From assembly GCA_910585065.1 (NCBI GenBank), contig CAJUCG010000072.1, forward strand, positions 1 through 13,673: DNA of 13,673 bases, written 5' to 3'. Shown here one piece after another: positions 1 to 7,900 of the stretch (position 1 is its first letter; each line of letters begins with the position of its first letter). The stretch comes from an uncultured Lachnospiraceae bacterium (GTDB taxonomy: Bacteria > Bacillota > Clostridia > Lachnospirales > Lachnospiraceae). Under the pieces are notes generated by a model. That model was not told the origin of the DNA, searched no databases, and saw nothing but the letters and a program-made list of their open reading frames with translations. The position numbers were made by a program, and so were the translations under genes.

Positions 1-34
1 TCGGCCGGTCCTCTACCGGGTAAATCATTTTCAT
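1..34 (-). CDS. N-terminus of a partial gene, possibly an NCS2 nucleobase permease
   Basis: Only the first 11 codons are in the window, reading MKMIYPVEDRP and then running off the left edge. The ATG at 34-32 is preceded by AAGAGG at a spacing of 6 nt, a normal ribosome binding site, so this is very likely a real start. The short N-terminus resembles the beginning of clostridial uracil/xanthine permeases of the NCS2 family as I remember them (M-K-[LM]-I-Y-x-V-[ND]-[ED]-[KR]-P). This is inference from 11 residues and could easily be wrong. If right, the product is a membrane symporter importing uracil or xanthine. It would be transcribed from the candidate promoter at 168-196 through a leader of about 125 nt. 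Confidence 0.5.
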   Translation of the reverse strand, partial: MKMIYPVEDRP

Positions 35-160
35 ACAAAACCTCTTTTCTGCGCCGTTTCCCATATGCAGGCAGCTTCGCGCCAAACAGCGCGCAGGCGA
101 AAAGCCCCTTTTACATAGAAAAAAATAGTTTCCGCCGCCGCCGACCAAACTACTTTTACC
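35..160 (-). promoter_or_regulatory. Structured G-rich 5' leader of the left-edge gene
   Basis: This gene-free stretch is the presumed untranslated leader of the left-edge gene, read on the minus strand. It holds a hairpin with 7-bp arms (147-153 with 124-130) whose 15-nt loop contains five GG tracts (131-145). Seven U residues in the transcript (125-119) overlap the foot of the stem and follow it, so it could act as an attenuator. Further down is a short GC-rich hairpin CGCGC-loop-GCGCG near 76-93. I looked for purine, PRPP and guanidine riboswitch motifs and for a PyrR site and could not recognise any. Confidence 0.35.
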
Positions 161-167
161 GTCTCAC

Positions 168-196
168 ATGGTAACACAGACCTTAGCATTTGTAAA
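168..196 (-). promoter_or_regulatory. Candidate promoter of the left-edge gene
   Basis: On the minus strand TTTACA (196-191) is followed after 17 bp by TACCAT (173-168), and a TG dinucleotide one base before the -10 makes it an extended -10. Five of six and four of six bases match consensus. Transcription would begin near 161. The stretch from 197 to 334 upstream is AT-rich and shows nothing else I can support. Confidence 0.4.
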
Positions 197-334
197 CCTT
201 TTTTTATCAAACCTTCAAGAAATCTTCCCCTATTTATTTCTTTATGATCTTTTTGAAATTTCAAGATAGAATTTTATAGGAAAAATGATCTTAGAAATAC
301 TAAAAAAGAAACTAGCTTTACTAAAATTTTTACT

Positions 335-383
335 AAAAAAGCCGCAAACCCTGGATTTCTCTACAACCCCCCGAATTTGCGGC
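335..383 (-). terminator. Rho-independent terminator of the tRNA-Leu gene
   Basis: The arms GCCGCAAA and TTTGCGGC (383-376 and 348-341 on the minus strand) enclose a 27-nt loop and are followed directly by six T residues (340-335). It lies 13 bp past the 3' end of the tRNA. Confidence 0.75.
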
Positions 384-395
384 TCTTTATCGCCA

Positions 396-479
396 TGCAG
401 TTGATGGGACTTGAACCCACACCCACGTAAGTGGACATGAACCTGAATCATGCGCGTATGCCAATTCCGCCACAACTGC
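396..479 (-). tRNA. tRNA-Leu (anticodon CAG)
   Basis: This is an 84-nt class II tRNA on the minus strand. The acceptor stem pairs GCAGTTG (479-473) with CAACTGC, the discriminator base is A at 396, and no CCA is encoded because TGG follows. The anticodon stem CATGA/TCATG holds the loop TTCAGGT, so the anticodon CAG lies at 445-443 and reads CUG codons. The extra arm TCCAC-TTAC-GTGGG and the T arm with loop TTCAAGT are present, and the D region carries the typical leucine pattern GCGGAATTGGCA. It stands alone with its own promoter and terminator. Confidence 0.96.
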
Positions 480-496
480 AAAAACAATGCTTATTT

Positions 497-525
497 ATCT
501 TACCACCGAAGCTTTCGTTTGTCAA
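497..525 (-). promoter_or_regulatory. Promoter of the tRNA-Leu gene
   Basis: A perfect -35 box TTGACA (525-520) is followed after 17 bp by TAAGAT (502-497) on the minus strand. The -10 box ends 17 bp before the mature tRNA 5' end at 479, a sensible distance for a short 5' trailer. It lies back to back with the plus-strand promoter at 555-583. Confidence 0.75.
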
Positions 526-554
526 CAGTTTTTCAAAAAAATCTTCCTTTTTTC

Positions 555-583
555 TTGACTTTATCCCATCTTCGTTGTATCAT
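555..583 (+). promoter_or_regulatory. Promoter of the 72-residue protein gene
   Basis: TTGACT (555-560), a 17-bp spacer and TATCAT (578-583) each match five of six consensus bases. The start site would be near 590, leaving a leader of about 54 nt before the ATG at 644. Confidence 0.75.
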
Positions 584-643
584 ATCAAACGAAATAGTCG
601 ATTGGTCCAACAAATTATCGACAAAGAAACGAGGTATAGAATC

Positions 644-862
644 ATGGATATCAAAGCTCAGATTGAAAAAGTAGTAGAGATGGTCACAAAAGACAAGAGT
701 CTGCTTACCCAGTTCCAGACGGAACCAGTAAAGGCAGTGGAAAAAGTAATTGGCATCGATTTGCCGGATGAGATTATCAACAAGGTAGTGGATGGTGTGA
801 AAGCAAAGATCACCGTTGATAAACTCTCTGACACCTTCGACGCAATCAAAAAGCTGTTTTAA
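644..862 (+). CDS. Small conserved-looking protein, RiPP-leader-like (NHLP/Nif11 type), function unknown
   Basis: This 72-residue protein starts at MDIKAQIEKV. GAGG at 631-634 sits 9 nt before the ATG, and the promoter at 555-583 sets the transcript start, so longer in-frame starts upstream (for example 431) are not used. It is all-helical in character, with no signal peptide, membrane segment or cysteine. The part FQTEPVKAVEKVIGIDLPDE (residues 24-43) resembles the leader region of nitrile-hydratase-like and Nif11-like RiPP precursors, which share a pattern of F, then x-P-x-x-A, then G-I-x-L-P. There is no Gly-Gly cleavage site, no cysteine, serine or threonine-rich core after it, and no modification enzyme or exporter nearby. 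It may therefore be a housekeeping small protein that only shares the fold. It is the only plus-strand gene here and is monocistronic. Confidence 0.8.
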   Translation: MDIKAQIEKVVEMVTKDKSLLTQFQTEPVKAVEKVIGIDLPDEIINKVVDGVKAKITVDKLSDTFDAIKKLF

Positions 863-868
863 AGTTTA

Positions 869-904
869 AAGGCAGTGGGCGGAAAACATCCGCCCCCTGC
901 CTTT
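869..904. terminator. Bidirectional terminator between convergent genes
   Basis: The arms aaaggcag and ctgccttt with an inner GGGCGG/CCGCC pairing form a strong, GC-rich hairpin around a short A-rich loop. On the plus strand it ends the 72-residue protein gene with CTTTATTTT after the stem; on the minus strand it ends the response regulator gene with TTTAAACTTT. It fills nearly the whole gap between the two convergent genes. Confidence 0.85.
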
Positions 905-911
905 ATTTTCT

Positions 912-1796
912 CTATCTCTGCTGCCGGAAAAGACCTGGGTCTGCACCAAGGCTCTTTAATGCATCCTGCATCAATCTCTCCGCCTCGTCGTCATCATATG
1001 CCTCTAAGCGTTCCTGCGCTTTCTGACAGGAATCAAACAAATTCTGCGGGATATTGTAACGCATTAAATTGTCAATTTTTTCCAGTGCCTCCTTAATATC
1101 AAAATTTTTCAAGTCATCAAGAATATAGAGAATTCTGGAATTCAACTCACCGAGACTGATTGTCGGCTTCTCCACGCCCGCGCCGATCCCTTGGTTGCGC
1201 TCCATCATCTTTAACACGCGCTGAATCATGCTCTCCGCACCCGCCAAGTCATTGGACTGAAGCTTTACCTTTGCCGCGTGTACCCGCCCGGACACAGCCT
1301 CCTCAATCTGATACCCCATAATTTCGTCAATCTTCATCACTGCGGCCTTTAATTTGCCGCCCTGAATGCTTGCAAGCGCATCCTTTATCAGCTTGTAGAG
1401 CTCCTCACCCTCCATTGGCAGTACACCGCGCCGCTTTAAGGCACGCTTTACACGCTCATGAAGATCATCGGAATTAACTGGCTTAACAATATAATCCATA
1501 ATCCCCAATTTAGAACCCTCAATTACCGTTTCCTTATCCTTTTTTGCTGTCAGAAGAATTACCGGCACAGTAATTCCATTTTCCTGTGTGCGGATTTCCT
1601 TGAGCGTCTCGATCCCATCCATAATTGGCATCTGCACATCCAAAAGAATCAGATCCACTTTCTCAATATACAAAAATTTAATTGCACGCTTTCCGGAACT
1701 TACTGGAATCACTTCGTACTCATCTTTTAATTCCTGCTCCAGACTTGCCAAATTTACCATATTATCGTCCACTGCCAGAATTCTCAATTTTTCCAT
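912..1796 (-). CDS. Response regulator with receiver domain and two copies of a helical 67-residue module
   Basis: This 294-residue cytoplasmic protein opens with a complete receiver domain (residues 1-123): acidic pair D10/D11, phosphoacceptor D53 in LILLDVQMP, T83 and K105. It then has no recognisable DNA-binding or enzymatic output. Instead residues 132-198 and 217-283 are two gap-free copies of one helical module, about 20 of 67 positions identical by my hand alignment (shared K-I-D-x-[IL]-M-x-Y-x-I and A-E near the end). The same module closes the kinase encoded just upstream. The gene begins 30 bp after the kinase stop with AAAGGTG before its ATG, so the two are an operon, and this is the likely final receiver of the kinase's phosphorelay. 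A role as a protein-protein output or docking partner is inference. Confidence 0.93.
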   Translation of the reverse strand: MEKLRILAVDDNMVNLASLEQELKDEYEVIPVSSGKRAIKFLYIEKVDLILLDVQMPIMDGIETLKEIRTQENGITVPVILLTAKKDKETVIEGSKLGIMDYIVKPVNSDDLHERVKRALKRRGVLPMEGEELYKLIKDALASIQGGKLKAAVMKIDEIMGYQIEEAVSGRVHAAKVKLQSNDLAGAESMIQRVLKMMERNQGIGAGVEKPTISLGELNSRILYILDDLKNFDIKEALEKIDNLMRYNIPQNLFDSCQKAQERLEAYDDDEAERLMQDALKSLGADPGLFRQQR

Positions 1797-1826
1797 TTCA
1801 ACACACCTTTCTTATAATACTAATTT

Positions 1827-4679
1827 TTATGGTTTTTCCGCCATCTCACGCAGCATATCCTCCGCCTCATCGTCCTCATACATCTTTAATTTTGTCCGGA
1901 TTTCGGAAAGTGTCCCCCGAATTCCCGCTGGAAGTTTATGCCCCAAAAGCCACTCGACCTTTTCTGCGCACTGTTTTGACTTAAAGCGCGAGACCAGTGC
2001 CAGAGCCTCCTTAATCCCCTCCTGCATCGCATCCGGCGCAATCTCTGGCTTATCAGTATCATCCTCCGCCCCAAAACGTCCCTTCTTCTCAAGCAGCGAT
2101 TTAATTTCTGACAAAAGTTTTTGGTACAACTTCATCAGATCATCATAGGTGACCCGCACCGTTTCCACATCCTGCGCCGCCGCTGCATCCTCCTGAACCC
2201 TTGCCTTTGCAGACAGCTCCATCGCGCCGATATTTGCAGAGGCACTCTTTAATGCATGCACCTCAATCCGGTAGTTTTTCATATCCTCACATTCCAAAAG
2301 TTCCTGCAGATACTTTGTTTTTTTCAGACCATCCATATAAAAAAGAGAAAGAAGTTCCAGGTAATCTTCCACAGTACCGGTATGATACTCCATTACTTTC
2401 TTTATGTCAACACTGTCCATCGAAATATCTGAAAAATCTTCCCTGTCAGTGTTTTCCCCCTCGCTCTCCTTTGGCTCCTCCTCATAGATTTTGCGATCGT
2501 CAGGAATCCACTTGTCAAGCATCCAGTACATTGGCTCCCTGTCTACCGGTTTGGCAAGAAAATCCTGAAATCCACTTGATAAAAACATCTCCTGCACCCC
2601 CGGCATCACATTCGCCGTCAGGGCAACCACAATCGGTGTGCTGCCATTTTCACCGCATTCCCGTATAATCTTTGTGGCCTCGACACCGTCCATATCCGGC
2701 ATCATATGATCCATAAAAATCAGATCAAACTTCTCTTTCTTGACCAGTTCGATTGCTTCTGGACCGCTCTGTGCCTTTGCCAACTGCACACCGTAAGGTT
2801 TGAGCATCCCCACCGCTACCTGCCGGTTGATTAAATTATCATCAACCACCAAAATCTTGTAATCCGGCGCGGTAAACATTCTTATCTCGTCCTCCTGCTC
2901 CATTTCCAGTTCCTCCTCCTGCTCCGCTACTGTCCGCCTATCCAGCACCTGCTGCAAAAGTGTGATGGTAAAGGTACTTCCCTCCCCATAAACACTTTCC
3001 ACCTCGATCGTTCCTTTCATCTGATCCGCCAATTTTTTTGAGATTGAAAGCCCCAGACCGGTTCCTCCCGCACTGCGGTTCTTCCTCGAATTCACCTGAT
3101 TGAAATTCTCAAAAATTTTCGACATATCTTCTTTTTTGATTCCGATCCCCGTATCCTCGACTTTACATACCAAGTTCCACTTATCCTCGGCGACATAATT
3201 TCCATCCACCGTCAGTTTTACATGACCCTTGCGTGTAAACTTTATCGCATTGTTAAGCAGATTGATTAAGATCTGCCGGATTCCATCTTCACTTCCATGA
3301 AACTTACGCGGGACCGAATCCACAATCTCATATTTCATTTCCAGTCCCTGCTGCTTAGCTGCCATCTCCATCATCACGATCACTTCATGCACTAGTTTCT
3401 TTATATAGTATGCATTTTCAACCAATTCCATCTTCCCTTCCTCAACCTGCGAGATATTGAGAATATTGTCGAGAATACAGAGAAGATTCTTCGAGGCCGA
3501 CTTGATATCGCAAGCATAATTATAAATTTTTCTCCCCTTAGATTCCTCCTTCATCAGATCACTCAGCCCCACAATCGCATTCATCGGTGTGCGAATCTCA
3601 TGAGACATATTCGCTAAAAATTCGCTCTTTGCAAGATTTGCCTCCTCTGCCCGCTCGCTTATCTCCTCGATTTCCCTGATATAATTTTTCGTCTTTGTAA
3701 TATCAAAAGCCAAAAACACATAGCCGCGCAGCGTATTTTTTCTGTCGCGAATCACCTTTAAATGCCCCTCAAAATATCGGTTATGTAACTGAAATTCATA
3801 ACGCCCTTCCGCCTCAAAAATCCCTGGTGGAAATCCGTCCAATTCATGAATGCACTTTCCTATACTCTCCTGGTTCAATGTGGAAAAAATTCCCATGGCA
3901 GCCGGATTGTACCCGGTAATCCGCCGCTCACCATCTAAAAAGATCACACTGTCATCAATTTCTGCAAGTGCTGTATGCGCAGCCACACGGCTCAGATCAT
4001 AATTCTGTCTGGACCAGACAAAAATTACAATAACCGAAAGCGTAACACCTAATGTAGCTGGACAGGGATCATAACCGTGTATCACTTTTAGACCATATAG
4101 GGTTAAAACTGCGGCGGGAACCAGACAGAGCAGTGCAATTAGACGATAGTACATTGCCCTCTCCCGCTCCGGCTGCCGGATCACAGCACGCATCAAAACT
4201 ACCAGCACCATCACACAGGGAATGCCGCAGCAGACAATCGCAAAAATATAATACATCACTCCGTACTGAAATATATACTGCCCATAGCCATCCGCCCCCA
4301 CTACAAATTCCTTTGCACGGTAAAACAGCGTATGCTTGTCATTTGTCCAGGCAAAGCCAAAAACAATCATATTAGCCGCACTAAGTGCCCACAATGCCTG
4401 CCTCGGAATCTTCATTCCACAATAATAGTAGATGAAACGCACAAAAAACAAAATCACCCATCCGAAGCCAAGGTACTGCATTTTAATTGCCCACAGTGCT
4501 GCTTGAGGCTCCGTCGAAGCCAGCTCCAACAGATAACCAGAATTTTGAATAACACTGCAAACTAGGAAAAACACCATCATCTGCTGCATATTCGTAACAT
4601 CCATATGTAAAATCAACAGTAGCGCGGAAAAGACCAGCAACAATACCAGTATTTGTGCGCAAATCATAAATGTATGCAT
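1827..4679 (-). CDS. Hybrid sensor histidine kinase, 7TM-PAS-HisKA-HATPase-REC-Hpt plus C-terminal module
   Basis: This 950-residue protein is a multistep phosphorelay kinase. Residues 1-225 hold seven hydrophobic segments and fit the HisKA_7TM N-terminal sensor family, including the NSGYLLELAST and KMQYLGFGW stretches. A PAS domain follows (about 235-330), then HisKA with H360 in NMSHEIRTPMNAI, HATPase with N477, DTGIGI (509-514) and GTGLGL (539-544), a receiver with D613/D614, D657, T688 and K710, and an Hpt domain with H808 in VHALKSASANIGA. Residues 884-950 are a third copy of the 67-residue module found in the adjacent regulator. All catalytic residues are present, so H360 to D657 to H808 to D53 of the regulator is a plausible route. 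AAGGAGG lies 7 nt before the ATG. Expression probably starts at the repeat-borne promoters upstream. The stimulus is unknown. Confidence 0.95.
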   Translation of the reverse strand: MHTFMICAQILVLLLVFSALLLILHMDVTNMQQMMVFFLVCSVIQNSGYLLELASTEPQAALWAIKMQYLGFGWVILFFVRFIYYYCGMKIPRQALWALSAANMIVFGFAWTNDKHTLFYRAKEFVVGADGYGQYIFQYGVMYYIFAIVCCGIPCVMVLVVLMRAVIRQPERERAMYYRLIALLCLVPAAVLTLYGLKVIHGYDPCPATLGVTLSVIVIFVWSRQNYDLSRVAAHTALAEIDDSVIFLDGERRITGYNPAAMGIFSTLNQESIGKCIHELDGFPPGIFEAEGRYEFQLHNRYFEGHLKVIRDRKNTLRGYVFLAFDITKTKNYIREIEEISERAEEANLAKSEFLANMSHEIRTPMNAIVGLSDLMKEESKGRKIYNYACDIKSASKNLLCILDNILNISQVEEGKMELVENAYYIKKLVHEVIVMMEMAAKQQGLEMKYEIVDSVPRKFHGSEDGIRQILINLLNNAIKFTRKGHVKLTVDGNYVAEDKWNLVCKVEDTGIGIKKEDMSKIFENFNQVNSRKNRSAGGTGLGLSISKKLADQMKGTIEVESVYGEGSTFTITLLQQVLDRRTVAEQEEELEMEQEDEIRMFTAPDYKILVVDDNLINRQVAVGMLKPYGVQLAKAQSGPEAIELVKKEKFDLIFMDHMMPDMDGVEATKIIRECGENGSTPIVVALTANVMPGVQEMFLSSGFQDFLAKPVDREPMYWMLDKWIPDDRKIYEEEPKESEGENTDREDFSDISMDSVDIKKVMEYHTGTVEDYLELLSLFYMDGLKKTKYLQELLECEDMKNYRIEVHALKSASANIGAMELSAKARVQEDAAAAQDVETVRVTYDDLMKLYQKLLSEIKSLLEKKGRFGAEDDTDKPEIAPDAMQEGIKEALALVSRFKSKQCAEKVEWLLGHKLPAGIRGTLSEIRTKLKMYEDDEAEDMLREMAEKP

Positions 4680-4838
4680 AATCTGTCCTCCTTCGTCGGA
4701 CGCGAACTGGCGCAGGTATAATATCTAACGATATTATACCATGTTCTCCAAACATGGTGCCTCCGGCAGATGCGCACAGTTCACAAAGGTATTTGTCCTC
4801 TCGTTGTTCGGACGCGAACTGGCGCAGGTATAATATCT
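4680..4838 (-). promoter_or_regulatory. Candidate structured switching leader RNA of the hybrid kinase operon
   Basis: The predicted leader contains TGCGCCAGTTC twice (4826-4816 and 4714-4704) and one complementary GAACTGTGCGCA between them (4782-4771), so the middle strand can pair with either copy, 11 bp with one bulge. In step with this, GGTATAATATC (4740-4730) can pair with GATATTATACC on either side. Fold I uses the distal strands and frees the proximal copy; fold II buries the proximal copy next to the ribosome binding site. Small hairpins ACAAA-TACC-TTTGT and CCATGTT-TGGAG-AACATGG are also present. The base complementarity is directly visible; the switching role is inference. It matches no riboswitch class I recognise. 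Confidence 0.45.
4684..4755 (-). repeat. Leader repeat, copy 1 (proximal)
   Basis: This is one of two direct copies of a 72-74 bp element in front of the hybrid kinase gene. A core of 31 bp (4696-4726) is identical to 4808-4838, and after a variable palindrome loop a further 16 bp (4729-4744) is identical to 4841-4856. It contains the palindrome GGTATAATATC (4715-4725), TAAC, GATATTATACC (4730-4740). On the minus strand this places TGG-TATAAT (extended -10) at 4741-4733. No good -35 is seen at the right distance. The element ends in the Shine-Dalgarno of the kinase gene (GGAGG at 4691-4687). Confidence 0.9.
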
Positions 4839-4867
4839 GTCGATATTATACCATGTCCTTTAAACAT
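4794..4867 (-). repeat. Leader repeat, copy 2 (distal)
   Basis: This is the second copy, offset by 112 bp from the first. Its palindrome arms (4827-4837 and 4842-4852) are identical to those of copy 1, but the loop is TGTC instead of TAAC. Conserved arms with a changed loop point to selection on the dyad itself. The Shine-Dalgarno-like end of copy 1 is altered here (GAGAGGACA). Confidence 0.9.
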
Positions 4868-4873
4868 AATCAA
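4845..4873 (-). promoter_or_regulatory. Main promoter of the hybrid kinase operon, overlapped by a palindromic operator
   Basis: On the minus strand TTGATT (4873-4868) is followed after 17 bp by a perfect TATAAT (4850-4845), with TGG immediately before it as an extended -10. Half of the palindrome 4827-4852 covers the -10 box, the usual place for a repressor operator. Transcription would begin near 4838, inside the palindrome, giving a leader of about 160 nt. Confidence 0.7.
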
Positions 4874-4903
4874 CCCCATCAAATTGCGATCTTTTTGGAG
4901 TGC

Positions 4904-4946
4904 AAAAAAGTCGCAGAAAACAATAGATCTAACTGTTTTCTGCGGC
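4904..4946 (-). terminator. Terminator of the soluble hybrid kinase gene
   Basis: Arms of 13 nt (4946-4934 and 4922-4910) pair with a single mismatch-type position around an 11-nt loop and are followed by six T residues (4909-4904) on the minus strand. It lies 25 bp past the kinase stop codon and isolates that gene from the downstream kinase operon. Confidence 0.88.
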
Positions 4947-4971
4947 TTTTGGTCTAACGCGAAAATTTATT

Positions 4972-7900
4972 TTATTTTAGCACGCGATCTAAGGTTTCAA
5001 TCAGTTTGTTCACATCGATCGGCTTGGCAATATGCCCGTTCATCCCATTGCGCAGAGCCTCCTGCTTATCCTCCTCAAACGCGTTCGCCGTCATCGCAAA
5101 AATCGGTATGGAAGCCAGTTCCTTATTCTCAAGACCCCGGATTGCCCTTGATGCCCCATATCCGTCTAGCACTGGCATCTGCACATCCATCAGTACCAGT
5201 TGATAATGCCCCGGCTCAGAATTCTTTAACATTTCAACGGCAATCTGTCCATTGTCTGCCACCTCGACGGTAAACCCTTCCTCCTGCAAAAGCTCTGTCG
5301 CGATCTCCTGGTTTAACACATTGTCCTCCGCCAATAAAATCCGCTCGGTATGTGTCCTCGGTGCTTCTTCCTCCTCCCCATTCTCCATCCCATACTGATG
5401 TACCAACGAGTTCAGACATCTTCGCAGCTCAGATAAAAACAGCGGCTTGCTACAAAAAGCGGAAACTCCTGCCTCTCTCGCCTCCTCTTCAATATCTACC
5501 CAGTCATATGCCGTCAACACAATAACTGGTACATTATCCCCCGTTTCTCTGCGTATCCTGCGCACCACTTCAATTCCATTTACATCGGGCAAAAGCCAAT
5601 CGACAATGTAAACATCATAGTTATCCTTGCGCGTGATCGCCTGCCTTGTGCGCAGCACCGCCTCCTTGCCTGAAAGCGTCCACTCCGCACGCATTCCGAT
5701 CTGTTCAAGCATATAGGATACACTGTCGCAGGTATTAAAATCATCATCCACCACCAGCGCATGGCAATTCTTGAACTCGGAGAGTGCCACCGGCTGATGT
5801 ACCTGCGGGTTCAGGCGAAACATAATAGAAACCTTGCACGTCGTCCCGACATTTTGTTTACTCTGTACCTCGATAGTGCCGTTCATCATATCCACAATAT
5901 TTTTTGTGATTGCCATCCCAAGTCCCGTTCCCTGGATTCCGCTGATTGTGGAATTGCGCTCCCGCTCAAAAGGTTCAAAAATATGGGAGACAAATTCCTC
6001 ACTCATCCCAATTCCGGTATCCCCGATAAGGAACTCATAATTTGCATAATTCTCCGGCGCACCCGACTTCTCAATAATGCGGAATGTAATTGTCCCGCCT
6101 GTCGGAGTATATTTGATTGCATTGCTCAAAAGGTTGAGCAGCACCTGATTTAGCCGCAGCTTATCGCAGTAAATCTCCTCGTCATACACATCGACCGTAT
6201 CTACAAATAATTCCAATTGTTTTGCATTGATATCACCCTGGATAATATTCTGCAGCCCGTGCAAGATCTCCGGCAGACTGCACGCCTTCTCCTCCAAATG
6301 CATTTTTCCGCTCTCAATGCGACTCATATCAAGCACATCATTAATCAAGCTGAGCAGATGATTGCCGGAGGTCATAATCTTCTTTAGATATTCCTCCACC
6401 TGCTCCCTATTTTCAATATGATTGATTGCCAGCGTGGTAAAGCCCACGATCGCATTCATCGGCGTGCGGATATCGTGGGACATATTGGAGAGAAAAATAC
6501 TCTTCGCCTTGCTCGTCCGATTCGCCTGCATCAACGCGCTTTCAAGTAAATTTTTCTTCTCCATCTCTGCCTTTGTCTCATCGTCCACACTGCGGAACCC
6601 TAAAACCGCACTATGCCGATGCAGCCAGTCCCCCGTTCGCACCGCCTTCATCTGAAAATAGCGCAGCTCCTCACCGCAGAGCGTCCGATAATTTACATAA
6701 CATATACTTTTCTCAGTCAACTCCTTTTTTAGCCATTCCCGCGAACAGACGCGCCCCATCATTTCCCGGTCTTCTTCATAAACACAGGTATGTATATATC
6801 TGTCTAAATTTTCTTCGAGCATACATTTTATATTCACCGGAAAAACTGATTTCAGCACATTCAGATGACATTCATTCACACGCAGCACATTTCCTCTTCC
6901 CGAATCTAAATTAAAATAACAAACAAGATTATAGTCAATTCCCAGCGCGTTCACAAGTTCCATCTGCCGCCTCTCAGTTTTGCGCTCCTGGAGTTTTTGT
7001 GCCGTACAGTCAAGCAAAAAACGCTGATAAAATAACTCGCCGTTCTCCTTTAACAGCTTGATGTTTCCCATAACGTGCAAAATCTCACCGTCCTTGTGCT
7101 GCACGCTGTACTCCGTACTAATACTGTCACCCTCATTTTTTAGCATCCGGATAAGCTCTCTAAGATGCGACTTATCTTCTCCCACCACGGAATTTGCGAT
7201 CGTGTCAAATCCTTCTGCTTCTAATTCCTCCTTAGACTCATATCCAAGAATCTTTAACGCCGCACCATTTACACTCAAAATTTTAGAACCATCCAGTGAA
7301 TGGCAGAGAATTCCACAATCGATGGAGGTAAAAACCTTCTCTAACGTGCGACTCTTTTTTACAATCTCCTGCTCGTAGGCGCGCTCCTTTGTAATATCAA
7401 TCGCCACACCCACTGTACCCATCACGCTTCCATCAAAATCATAGAGCGGCGACTTGTACGTTTTCAGCAGCTTTTGACCTTCACCGGTCTGGATCGTCTC
7501 CTCAGAAATGCAGGTGGTATTCTTTTCCATCACCTCGCGCTCCGACTCAATGCAGGCCGGATCATCCTCGTCCACATCCCAGATAAAGGCGTGTCCCCTG
7601 CCCTCCACAATTTCTTTTGGCTTATTTACGGTCTTGCAAAAACTATCATTCACCTTCTCATGAAGACCATCTTTTGTTTTAAACCATACCAAATTTGGCA
7701 CGCTGTTGATTGCAGTTTCCAAAAAATGGGAAGTCTGTCGATAATCTCTATTAAGCTTTATTCCCCCCTGCCACTTAAAAAAGCGAAATTCCAGCTCTTC
7801 TTTCTCCATCGGCAATGTCCAGATATCTTCAATCTCAGGCAAAAACTCAGAAAGCAGCAAAATCTGTTCCCTCTCTGCAAGTAGAATCAGCCTGGCATCC

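Noticed and set aside
35..160. Purine-type riboswitch in front of a possible nucleobase permease
   Set aside because: The conserved purine aptamer loops and the joining segments are not present in this leader.
31..264. 77-codon minus-strand open frame in the leader of the left-edge gene
   Set aside because: It spans the candidate promoter and hairpins, has odd composition, and ends inside the start of the real downstream gene.
1588..2668. Plus-strand open frames of 186 and 155 codons
   Set aside because: They are antisense shadows of the strongly supported kinase and regulator genes and are rich in Ser, Pro and Cys as expected for such shadows.
4483..4755. 90-codon minus-strand open frame overlapping the start of the 7TM kinase gene, with GGAGG 4 nt before its ATG
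   Set aside because: It overlaps the kinase coding region out of frame for about 200 bp, its sequence is low in family-like features, and the spacing is short. A role as an upstream frame is possible but unsupported.
4684..4867. Insertion sequence ends or a CRISPR-like repeat pair
   Set aside because: Only two copies, no transposase, no target duplication, and the copies contain promoter and ribosome binding features of the downstream gene.
4770..5273. 167-codon plus-strand open frame
   Set aside because: It crosses the leader repeat, the terminator and the antisense strand of the soluble kinase; no ribosome binding site and no recognisable domain.
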